Below, piece by piece: positions 25,959 to 34,048 of a stretch of DNA of 64,000 nt. A program made the translations under genes and the position numbers. The notes under the pieces are model-generated. The model saw only the letters and a program-made list of their open reading frames with translations. It had not been told where the DNA came from and did no database searches. This DNA is from DAITQM01 sp039794245. Its GTDB lineage: Bacteria; Pseudomonadota; Gammaproteobacteria; Xanthomonadales; Wenzhouxiangellaceae. Every line of letters begins with the position of its first letter. Positions within the stretch are counted from its first letter, which is position 1. The DNA lies in NCBI GenBank assembly GCA_039794245.1, contig JBDIVS010000017.1:1-64000 (forward strand), given 5' to 3'.

Positions 25959-26554
25959 CCGAATCCACCTGGCTCCTGCTCGACCGCATCGGCATCGTCC
26001 TCGGCATCGTCACCGGCGCCGCGACACTGCTGGCATTCGTCATCGCTTACCTCAAACGCGAGCACGTGCGCCGCTGGCTGATCCGCAACCGCTTCCCCGC
26101 CATCGGCGGCGCCATGGCGGAGCATGTCCGCTACGATGGGTTGGTGTTCACCGTCAGCAAAGCGGAAACACCGGCCTGGGTATTGGCTCAGATCAAGCCC
26201 AATGCCGCAGTGTTCGTGGTCAGCGAGCAGTCGCGCGGTGTGGTCGATGAGTTGAAGGCCCAAGTGCCGGGCATCGCAAGTCTTTCCGTGCTTACGGTTG
26301 CCGATGTGGATGATCCCGCCGATACCCGCCAGGCGGTGCGGCAGGCCGTGGAGTGGTTGAAGTCTATCGGCTGCACGCACATCGCGGTCGACGTCACCGG
26401 CGGCAAGGTGCCAATGAGTCTGGGCGCTTTTATGGCGGCCGAGGAAATGGGCCAGGACAGTCTGTACGTCAGTACACGTTTCGATGCGCAACTCAACCGG
26501 CCCGACATGCGCAGTGCACGGATCGTTGTTATCTCACACCCGGCCCGGCATTGA
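25955..26554 (+). CDS. cam1: Membrane-anchored CARF effector, Cam1-like
   Basis: A 199-residue protein with one N-terminal membrane span (about residues 11-33, IGIVLGIVTGAATLLAFVIA) followed by a basic stretch (KREHVRRWLIRNR) and a C-terminal CARF domain (LVFTVSKAETPAWVLAQIKP; ligand motif AVDVTGGKVPMSLGAF near residue 145). Size and order match Cam1, the type III membrane effector that binds cyclic tetra-adenylate and depolarises the cell. I chose the GTG at 25955, which overlaps the previous stop; an in-frame GTG at 25937 would add six residues. It is the second CARF effector in this three-gene run. Confidence 0.82.
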   Translation: MTESTWLLLDRIGIVLGIVTGAATLLAFVIAYLKREHVRRWLIRNRFPAIGGAMAEHVRYDGLVFTVSKAETPAWVLAQIKPNAAVFVVSEQSRGVVDELKAQVPGIASLSVLTVADVDDPADTRQAVRQAVEWLKSIGCTHIAVDVTGGKVPMSLGAFMAAEEMGQDSLYVSTRFDAQLNRPDMRSARIVVISHPARH

Positions 26555-26563
26555 CGGACACTC

Positions 26564-26573
26564 GCAAGCTTGC
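26564..26573. repeat. GCAAGCTTGC palindrome, fifth copy in the cas locus
   Basis: The decamer GCAAGCTTGC occurs here in the 59-bp cam1-cas2a gap. Other copies are at 9613-9622 (before cas6), 10637-10646 (end of cas6), 11980-11989 (between the CARF gene and cmr1) and 17337-17346 (end of cmr3). Confidence 0.8.
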
Positions 26574-26613
26574 CATCTCTGCTTTCTCGCCCGATCCGCG
26601 GTTCAATATCCGC

Positions 26614-26898
26614 ATGAAAGACCGCAACCTCTATCTCGCCGCCTACGACATCGCCGATGCCACCCGCCTGCGGCATGCGTTGCACGCCGTGAAGGGTTAC
26701 GCCACCGGCGGCCAGAAGTCGGTGTTCGAGAGCTTCCTCTCGGCCGGTGAACAGGGCTCGCTGCTCGCCGAGGTGCGCGAAACGCTGGACCTCGATGAAG
26801 ACGCCTTCCTGCTGCTGCGGCTCGATCCGCGCGCCAGGATGATTGCACTCGGCATTGGCGTGGCGCCCGAAGACCCGCCGTTTTTCTATCACGGGTGA
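26614..26898 (+). CDS. cas2: Cas2, first copy
   Basis: A 94-residue Cas2, the dimeric core on which Cas1 assembles to capture and insert new spacers. The first strand carries the conserved aspartate (LYLAAYDIADATRLR), followed by GGQKSVFESFLS. The ATG at 26614 gives a normal Cas2 N terminus; the 59-bp gap before it is the largest within the csx16-to-cas2b run. It ends three bases before cas1a. It is shorter and clearly different in sequence from the second cas2 at 28650. Confidence 0.9.
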   Translation: MKDRNLYLAAYDIADATRLRHALHAVKGYATGGQKSVFESFLSAGEQGSLLAEVRETLDLDEDAFLLLRLDPRARMIALGIGVAPEDPPFFYHG

Positions 26899-26901
26899 AG
26901 C

Positions 26902-27888
26902 ATGGCAACCGTCTATCTCGATCACAGCGGCCTGGAACTCCGCCCCGACGGCGCCGCGCTGGCCTTGTACGAAAACGGCACGCGCCGGCGCAGCCTGCCC
27001 CTCAAACTGCTCGACCGGGTGGTGGTGCAGGGCGAGCTGGCGCTGACTTCCGGCGTGCTCACCCGCCTGGTCGATGCCGGCGCTTCCGTGGTGTTTCTCT
27101 CCAAGCGCCACAGCAGGCGCGTCGCAACCGTGCTCGGGCACCCGCATCAGGATGCCCGTATTCGGCTGGCGCAGTTTTCCGCATCGCTGGATACGCACTT
27201 CCGGTCGAGCGTTGCGGCAGGTTGGGTGCGCCTCAAGATCCGGGGGCAGCGGCGCGTGCTGGGCGAGGCGCTGGAGCGCCGGCCCGACGTGCGCAAGGCA
27301 CTGATCGGCGCACTGCGCAGCATCGACCGCTGTCTGGCAAAACTGCCGAGCGCAATTAGCGATGGTGCGTCCAGCATCATGGGCATCGAAGGCGCCGCCT
27401 CGGCAGCATATTTCCCCGGTTACCTCACGTTATTTCCCGGCAGTCTTGGCTTTACCGGCCGCAACCGCCGGCCGCCGCGCGATCCGGTCAATGCCTGCCT
27501 GTCGCTGGTCTACACCCTACTTCATCACGAAGCGGTATCCATTGCTTATGCCGCCGGACTCGACCCCTATGTTGGCTTCTTGCACGCCCCGGCGCACGGC
27601 CGTGAATCGTTGGCCTGCGATCTCGTTGAGGCGCTGCGGCCGGCAGCCGACACCTGGGTGCAGGCACTGTTCCGCGACCGGATACTGCGCGACGAACATT
27701 TCAATCAAGACAAAGGGGCCTGTCTGCTGGGCAAGGCCGGGCGCGCGCACTTCTATGCCGAATACGAATCCTTTGCCGTCATTCAACGGCGTCATCTGCG
27801 CCGCCTGGGTCGTGTATTGGTACAAGCATTGTTGCAAAGGTCTAAGGATGATTTCGTCACAGCCGGATTTGAAAGCGCTCTATCTTGA
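26902..27888 (+). CDS. cas1: Cas1 integrase, catalytic copy (Cas1a)
   Basis: A 328-residue Cas1 that inserts new spacers at the leader end of the array. The N-terminal beta domain starts TVYLDHSGLELRPDG. The active-site residues of the helical domain are present: Glu in SIMGIEGAASAAYF (about residue 157), His in GFLHAPAHGRESL (about 234) and the acidic pair in ACDLVEALRP (about 244). It should therefore be catalytically competent. Its last 41 bases overlap the start of a second, different cas1 in another frame. Confidence 0.92.
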   Translation: MATVYLDHSGLELRPDGAALALYENGTRRRSLPLKLLDRVVVQGELALTSGVLTRLVDAGASVVFLSKRHSRRVATVLGHPHQDARIRLAQFSASLDTHFRSSVAAGWVRLKIRGQRRVLGEALERRPDVRKALIGALRSIDRCLAKLPSAISDGASSIMGIEGAASAAYFPGYLTLFPGSLGFTGRNRRPPRDPVNACLSLVYTLLHHEAVSIAYAAGLDPYVGFLHAPAHGRESLACDLVEALRPAADTWVQALFRDRILRDEHFNQDKGACLLGKAGRAHFYAEYESFAVIQRRHLRRLGRVLVQALLQRSKDDFVTAGFESALS

Positions 27889-28648
27889 CGGTGTGCAGCC
27901 AATGACAGTAGCGCTCGATGGGCCTGCGCTGACGGTCATCGCATCCGGTCGCGCTGCGTCGCGCTACCCCCTGCGGCGCCTGTCGCGCATCGTCGTCAGC
28001 GGCCGCGTCGAGTGGGCCACCCCGGCGCTGATCGCCTGTCTGCGCGCCGGCATCGTAGTGACCTTCCTCGACGAGGAGGGCGAACTGGCCGGCCTGTGTC
28101 TCGGCGCGGCCACCGGCGGCGTGAATCTGCACGACCGTCTGGCGGAATTCGCGCTGCGCCCCGACTGGCCGGATTACTACCGTAACTGGTACAACGCCAT
28201 GGAACGGCGCGGAATTCTCCGCTTGGTCAATCGACTGTCGTTGCATGTCAAGGATCTGCGCCCGGTGACCGTACGGCGCGCCGTGGCGCAGCGTCTGGGC
28301 ACCTTGGCTGTCGCGCGTGTAGCGCAATGCACCCTGGGCTACCTGGAAGCCGCGCTTTTCGCCTGCGTAGCGCGAATCGTCAGTGACAGCGGCATACCAC
28401 CGGTGCTGCTGACTGATGAAAAACTCGACATTCATCTGACCCGTGATCTAGGGCGGCTGCTGGCATGGGAAGCGCGAGTGCTGGCAGTACGCCTGCTTGG
28501 CAAGAAATGGCCGTTGGGCGCGCCGACGCGAGCCGATCAGGCACTGGCGGTCGAACAGCGCATCGGGCAATATGTACGCATTACGAATGAGTACTTGACC
28601 TACCTCGACCGGGTTATCACCGCACTCAATTATGGCGAAGGAACCTGA
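27848..28648 (+). CDS. Degenerate Cas1 paralogue (Cas1b)
   Basis: A 266-residue protein with a clear Cas1 N-terminal beta domain (YPLRRLSRIVVSGRVEWATP, ALIACLRAGIVVTFLDEEGE) and a helical part (GYLEAALFACVARIV). The active site looks lost. The region matching FLHAPAHGR of Cas1a reads VLLTDEKLD, without the histidine. ACDLVE becomes TRDLGR, keeping one Asp but replacing the second acid with Arg. The GIEGAA glutamate has only a shifted counterpart (GYLEAA). It is about 60 residues shorter than Cas1a. The unbroken frame, shared operon and overlap with cas1a argue for a retained, perhaps structural, role rather than decay. Confidence 0.75.
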   Translation: MISSQPDLKALYLDGVQPMTVALDGPALTVIASGRAASRYPLRRLSRIVVSGRVEWATPALIACLRAGIVVTFLDEEGELAGLCLGAATGGVNLHDRLAEFALRPDWPDYYRNWYNAMERRGILRLVNRLSLHVKDLRPVTVRRAVAQRLGTLAVARVAQCTLGYLEAALFACVARIVSDSGIPPVLLTDEKLDIHLTRDLGRLLAWEARVLAVRLLGKKWPLGAPTRADQALAVEQRIGQYVRITNEYLTYLDRVITALNYGEGT

Positions 28649-28649
28649 C

Positions 28650-28994
28650 ATGGCGCGATTCGGGAACGATAAGATCGTTTTCGGTGCCGATGCCTGGCTG
28701 ATCGCCTACGATATCGCCGATCCGCGGCGCTTGGGGCGCGTCCATCGACTGTTGAAGAAAACTGCCATGCCGATTCAGCATTCGGTATTCCTGGCCTGGT
28801 TGAACGATCGGCAGTTAAACGACCTTGTGGAGCAGTTGTGTACCCATATCTCTCCCCGCGAGGACGATGTTCGCCTGTACCACTTGCCGGCCGTGACCGA
28901 ACTGACTATGATGGGCAAACAATGGCTTCCCGATGGCGTACAATTATTGCGCGACGGCCGGCCCCTGGAGAAACCTACCTATGCCAGCGGTTAA
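28650..28994 (+). CDS. cas2: Cas2, second copy
   Basis: A 114-residue Cas2 with the conserved aspartate in AWLIAYDIADPRRLGRV and the second motif TAMPIQHSVFLAW. I chose the ATG at 28650 because GAAGGAA (28637-28643) is well placed as its ribosome site; an ATG at 28632 within cas1b is an alternative. It starts two bases after the cas1b stop, so cas1b-cas2b forms a second adaptation pair after cas2a-cas1a. Its stop lies 73 bp before the first repeat. Confidence 0.9.
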   Translation: MARFGNDKIVFGADAWLIAYDIADPRRLGRVHRLLKKTAMPIQHSVFLAWLNDRQLNDLVEQLCTHISPREDDVRLYHLPAVTELTMMGKQWLPDGVQLLRDGRPLEKPTYASG

Positions 28995-29067
28995 CTTTTC
29001 AGCACATGGAAACACCGTCAAGCACCTCTGTAACCCATTGTTTGAAAACAGAAAACAAACCAGAGCG
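28995..29067 (+). promoter_or_regulatory. CRISPR leader
   Basis: These 73 bp lie between cas2b and the first repeat and include the A-rich tract GAAAACAGAAAACAAACC. Altered repeats occur only at the far end of the array and the spacer peptides decode antisense to a plus-strand crRNA, so transcription and spacer insertion should start here. It is short for a leader, so part of the signal may lie within cas2b. Confidence 0.6.
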
Positions 29068-32000
29068 GTTCGAAAACATGCCCTGATGAAGAAGGGATTA
29101 AGACTGGGAAATCGTCCTATAGGTGGTGGTGGTGGGTTCGAAAACATGCCCTGATGAAGAAGGGATTAAGACTCCATTTTTCCGTCCTATCTAACCCCGG
29201 GGAGCCGTTCGAAAACATGCCCTGATGAAGAAGGGATTAAGACTCCCAGGTGATGGTGATTTCATCGCCGCCGCAGGGTTCGAAAACATGCCCTGATGAA
29301 GAAGGGATTAAGACCACGTCATCATTTGGATTCTTCGCGCTGCCGCGTTCGAAAACATGCCCTGATGAAGAAGGGATTAAGACCCGATCAGTCGGGCGAA
29401 TAGCTGCTGCTGCATAGTTCGAAAACATGCCCTGATGAAGAAGGGATTAAGACAGAGACAGTGCGTGCCTCTCTGCCTCTCCCGCTGTTCGAAAACATGC
29501 CCTGATGAAGAAGGGATTAAGACCGTGTCAGTTGTTGGTATACAGACAAGCCCCTGTTCGAAAACATGCCCTGATGAAGAAGGGATTAAGACCTGGCGAC
29601 CGCTGGCCAGAAGAGAGCGCCGAAGGGTTCGAAAACATGCCCTGATGAAGAAGGGATTAAGACGCCATTGTTCCGTCCTAATTGATCCCGGGAACCGTTC
29701 GAAAACATGCCCTGATGAAGAAGGGATTAAGACGTTACTCTTATTGGGCTTTTTAATTTTATTCCATGTTCGAAAACATGCCCTGATGAAGAAGGGATTA
29801 AGACGGTGAATGTGATCTGATACGGCGCAACCGTGTCGTTCGAAAACATGCCCTGATGAAGAAGGGATTAAGACAGTCTCACGGTCCCTTTTCTGCGATT
29901 TATCCTGTTCGAAAACATGCCCTGATGAAGAAGGGATTAAGACATTGTCCTTCCGTACGTATCGGTTCTCTCACCTAGTTCGAAAACATGCCCTGATGAA
30001 GAAGGGATTAAGACCGGTCCCTTTTCTGCGATTTATCCTGACTACCTGTGTTCGAAAACATGCCCTGATGAAGAAGGGATTAAGACCGTCCCGGAAGGTC
30101 AAGGTCAGGAAAATTGCCCGTTCGAAAACATGCCCTGATGAAGAAGGGATTAAGACTCATGATAGAGATAATGGCCGCGCCTATCGCGTTCGAAAACATG
30201 CCCTGATGAAGAAGGGATTAAGACCGCAGGGCCTGCTGGATCGTCCTATAGGTGGTGGTGTTCGAAAACATGCCCTGATGAAGAAGGGATTAAGACCGCC
30301 ACGTCATGATTATTTCACTGTCTTGGCGTGTTCGAAAACATGCCCTGATGAAGAAGGGATTAAGACTTGGCGCCAACCCGCCGAAGCTGCCAGGCGAGCG
30401 TTCGAAAACATGCCCTGATGAAGAAGGGATTAAGACGCCGCTCCACAGCGACATATCTGGTTGCCCTCGGTTCGAAAACATGCCCTGATGAAGAAGGGAT
30501 TAAGACCAGAGGGAATCTTGGTATCCCTCATCGTCCGAATGTTCGAAAACATGCCCTGATGAAGAAGGGATTAAGACTGTCCAGCGCCTCCACGACGATG
30601 AATTTTGTCCGGTTCGAAAACATGCCCTGATGAAGAAGGGATTAAGACACTCTCTACGTAATCAAATTCCTCGCCCTCTTGTAGTTCGAAAACATGCCCT
30701 GATGAAGAAGGGATTAAGACTCATTTTCTGAGTAGGTATAGTAACCCCTGTCTTGTTCGAAAACATGCCCTGATGAAGAAGGGATTAAGACGGCTCCATG
30801 GCCTCTATGCGGGCCTGGGCCCGCAGTTCGAAAACATGCCCTGATGAAGAAGGGATTAAGACCCTTCGTCTTCACTATATGTATAGTAACCCCGGTTCGA
30901 AAACATGCCCTGATGAAGAAGGGATTAAGACCCGCCAGGTCGCGCCACTGGCCGGCCTGTGGGCCGTTCGAAAACATGCCCTGATGAAGAAGGGATTAAG
31001 ACCAAAAGAGCGCCGAAGGCTGAGGCGGGCATGCCGTTCGAAAACATGCCCTGATGAAGAAGGGATTAAGACCCTTCGTCTTCACTATATGTATAGTAAC
31101 CCCGGTTCGAAAACATGCCCTGATGAAGAAGGGATTAAGACCCGTACCCCTAGCAGATCACAGATCTCTTCCGGTTCGAAAACATGCCCTGATGAAGAAG
31201 GGATTAAGACAGCACGAGGGATCAAATTGATCCTCTGCAGTGTTCGAAAACATGCCCTGATGAAGAAGGGATTAAGACGCCTCCACGATGATCCATTTGG
31301 TACCCTCCTCCTCGTTCGAAAACATGCCCTGATGAAGAAGGGATTAAGACCGCTTGTCGCGCATCCATTCTGCGATGTGGGCAAGTTCGAAAACATGCCC
31401 TGATGAAGAAGGGATTAAGACCCGCACGTCCAGTTCGTTCCGGAAGGTCAGGGTTGTTCGAAAACATGCCCTGATGAAGAAGGGATTAAGACCCTTTCCG
31501 GTAGAGATAGTCGGATGTTGACATTTGCGTTCGAAAACATGCCCTGATGAAGAAGGGATTAAGACTGTCTGACATGATTGTCTCCTGCTATGCACTATAG
31601 TTCGAAAACATGCCCTGATGAAGAAGGGATTAAGACACATGATGCGTGATCCTTTAGGTTGATCTAACCTGTTCGAAAACATGCCCTGATGAAGAAGGGA
31701 TTAAGACAAACTCTTTCGGTATGTTTTTCTTCCGGATTGTGGTTCGAAAACATGCCCTGATGAAGAAGGGATTAAGACTGAGCAAGATCAATCAATTCAA
31801 GCGGCAAGCAAGGTTCGAAAACATGCCCTGATGAAGAAGGGATTAAGACCCATCTCGAGATTGGCAATATTGGCAATCTGCTCGTTCGAAAACATGCCCT
31901 GATGAAGAAGGGATTAAGACGCCCTCATCGGGCGCAGTTGGTTCAAGCTCGGCCGTTCGAAAACATGCCCTGATGAAGAAGGGATTAAGACGGTCATAGT

Positions 32001-32413
32001 GATTAGTCCTGCTCATCCTCATACTGTTCGAAAACATGCCCTGATGAAGAAGGGATTAAGACGACGCTGCCCTGACGGCCATCTTGTGGGCCAGCGTTCG
32101 AAAACATGCCCTGATGAAGAAGGGATTAAGACGTCTAACCGACGACTCATTAAAACCCATTTCAGTTCGAAAACATGCCCTGATGAAGAAGGGATTAAGA
32201 CTCCCTCAGTAGGGATAGTGCATGTCTTTCTGCTGTTCGAAAATATGCCCTGATGAAGAAGGGATTAAGACGCCAGGTCGCGCCACTGGCCGACCTGCGG
32301 GCCAGGTTCGAAAACATGCCCTGATGAAGAAGGGATTAAGACGCGCCCCGCGGGACAGGATCCGGGATACGTACACGTTCGAAAATATGCCCTGATGAAG
32401 AAGGGATTAAGAC
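29068..32413 (+). CRISPR. CRISPR array: 48 repeats of 37 bp, 47 spacers
   Basis: The 37-bp repeat begins GTTCGAAAACATGCCCTGAT and ends GGGATTAAGAC. It can form a short stem between CCCT and AGGG, and its last eight bases (ATTAAGAC) resemble type III 5' tags. Spacers are 31-36 bp. Repeats are identical except those starting at 32235 and 32377, which have T for C in GAAAATATG, marking the old (distal) end. The spacers at 30863-30894 and 31073-31104 are identical. Two spacers at 29875 and 30015 share 25 bases, offset. Many others form families aimed at the same peptide (see findings). Cas6 should process the plus-strand transcript for loading into the Cmr complex. Confidence 0.99.
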
Positions 32414-32454
32414 CATTTACCCACCACCAATACAGCGGATAGAATAAGTGTGTA

Positions 32455-32495
32455 GCGACAATCAGGATGAGAGCAGCGCGACAATCAAGCTGAGA
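32455..32495. repeat. Direct repeats resembling an IS21-type terminus
   Basis: GCGACAATCAGGATGAGA (32455-32472) and GCGACAATCAAGCTGAGA (32478-32495) differ at two positions and start 23 bp apart. They are preceded by TGTGTA at 32449. Multiple short terminal repeats of this kind are typical of IS21-family ends. No transposase of that family remains. Confidence 0.4.
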
Positions 32496-32589
32496 AGGCC
32501 GAACTATTTGATCTCTGAGGCACGGCACGCTTAATTCGACCGAACTCGGGGATCAGATGACGGCGGGGTTCTAAGATGAACCCCGCCGG

Positions 32590-32766
32590 GTGATCGCGGC
32601 CGATGCTGGCTATGGTGTTCTACCCGCTAAGGAGGAATACCTGTGCCAGGCCGACACCTAACCGATCACCAAGTGAGGCTATACCCAACTGTTGCATAAA
32701 TTCCCGGAATTCTCGGTCAAGTGGGCGAGAAACCGGGCGCGTCACCCCAGGTGAATTCGATGCTTT
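32590..32766 (+). pseudogene. Decayed transposase fragment
   Basis: One frame reads VIAADAGYGVLPAKEEYLCQ before meeting stops, then YTQLLHKFPEFSVKWARNRA. ADAGYG is a motif of IS701-like DDE transposases. The frame has at least three stops, so no protein is made. The family assignment rests on one motif and is weak. Confidence 0.35.
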
Positions 32767-33064
32767 AACTAAAATTCTCATAACTTATTGATTTAATGAA
32801 GAAATATATCAATTCGAGCAACATTTATGCAACTGTTGGGTATATTCATAAATATGACCGCATTCAGCTTGTCTCTCGGCGTTCATGGCAGGTCGCCCGT
32901 ATGTCTAGTGTTGCGCGGCCTGCATCCATTACCGACAACGCCGCCCAGAGACGCCGAGAGCCAAGTCCAGCGGGGACTGTGGACGAATCCGCCTGCAGCG
33001 TTAAAGCGACATCGAGTCCGGCACGACTTAACTGATGGCTTGTGGTCAGCGCGCGGCGGGGGTG

Positions 33065-34048
33065 TCAGATCAGTATTTCAAGCGGTGGTTCGTGGAGAGC
33101 GGCGATTTGTTCGCGGATCTGGTTGAGTAGTTGTTCGAAGTGCCGGGGTTCGCTGAACCACGGGAAGGCCAGCGGGAAGGCGGGGTCGTGCCAGCGGCGG
33201 GCGATCCAGGCGTTGTAGTGCAATAACCTGAGGCTACGCAGGGCTTCGATCAGGTTTAGTTGACGCGGCTCGAAGGTGTGGAAGGTGGTGTAGCCTTCCA
33301 GCAGGGTGGTGAGTTGCACCGCCATTTCATCGCGCTCGCCGGAAAGGAGCATCCACAGGTCTTGGATGGCCGGGCCGCTCATCGTGTCGTCGAGATCGAC
33401 GAAATGTGCACCGTCGCGCCACAGAATGTTGCCTGGATGGCAGTCGCCGTGCAGCCGGATTTCGTTTATGGGGGCAGCCCGTTGCCAGGCGGCTTCGATT
33501 TCGACCAGCAGCCTGGCGCTCAATTCATCGAACAGGGCGGCGAGGTGCGGCGGCAGGAACGGGCATTGTTGTAGTTCGGCCCGGGCATCGTGGCCGAAGG
33601 CCGTGACGGTGAGATGCGGCCGGTGTTCGAAGCGGCGCGTCGCGCCGATGGCATGCCAGCGGCCGAGGATACGGCCGAGCTGACGCAGGGTTTCCGGATC
33701 GGACAGCTCCGGGGCGTGACCGCCGCGGCGCGGGAACAGTGCGAAGCGGTAGCCGCCGTGATGGTGCAGCGTGGCGCCGTCGAATGCGAGGGGGGCGACG
33801 ACCGGCAGCCCGGCGGCTTCGAGTTCTAGCGCAAAGTCGTGTTCCTCGATAATTGTATCGTCGCTCCAGCGGCCCGGCCGGTAAAACTTGGCGATCAGTG
33901 GTTCGGCATCTTCGATGCCCACCTGCCAGACGCGGTTCTCGAAGCTGTTCAACGCCAGCAGGCGGCAATCGGGCACCAGGCCGAGCGATTCGATCGCGGC
34001 GAGGATCGTATCGGGGGCGAGCCCGGCGTAGGGCTGCTCGCGGCTCAC
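33065..34048 (-). CDS. srkA: Stress response kinase A (YihE/SrkA family)
   Basis: A 327-residue Ser/Thr kinase of the APH-like fold that protects against stress-induced death in E. coli. The catalytic loop is RLHGDCHPGNILWR near residue 198 and the metal-binding motif is FVDLDDTMSGPAIQDLW. The N terminus ALNSFENRVWQVG followed by LIAKFYRPGRWSDD matches SrkA closely. The GTG at 34048 is the likely start; it overlaps the upstream ltaE stop by four bases (GTGA), placing it last in a rarA-ltaE-srkA operon. Confidence 0.9.
   Translation of the reverse strand: MSREQPYAGLAPDTILAAIESLGLVPDCRLLALNSFENRVWQVGIEDAEPLIAKFYRPGRWSDDTIIEEHDFALELEAAGLPVVAPLAFDGATLHHHGGYRFALFPRRGGHAPELSDPETLRQLGRILGRWHAIGATRRFEHRPHLTVTAFGHDARAELQQCPFLPPHLAALFDELSARLLVEIEAAWQRAAPINEIRLHGDCHPGNILWRDGAHFVDLDDTMSGPAIQDLWMLLSGERDEMAVQLTTLLEGYTTFHTFEPRQLNLIEALRSLRLLHYNAWIARRWHDPAFPLAFPWFSEPRHFEQLLNQIREQIAALHEPPLEILI

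Larger units (their letters stand above)
32414..33064. other. Gene-poor scar after the CRISPR array
   Basis: About 650 bp with no convincing intact gene. It holds two direct repeats that look like an IS end (32455-32495), a decayed transposase-like reading frame (about 32590-32766) and an AT-rich stretch (32760-32860). It separates the cas locus from the housekeeping operon and probably marks the right-hand boundary of the transferred region. Confidence 0.6.

Noticed and set aside
26902..28994. Reverse transcriptase fused to or beside cas1
   Set aside because: Neither Cas1 has an extra domain and no reverse-transcriptase motif (such as YADD) occurs in the neighbourhood, so RNA-derived spacer uptake is not supported directly.
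31493..32234. A further spacer family linking 31493 (GTAGAGATAGT) and 32202 (GTAGGGATAGT)
   Set aside because: Only about ten bases match and the antisense frames give no convincing shared peptide, so I left it out of the families.
29237..32528. Protein-like frames through the CRISPR array on both strands
   Set aside because: They repeat the translation of the 37-bp repeat (such as KTCPDEEGIKT or LNPFFIRACFR) and are not genes. Only the spacer parts are informative.
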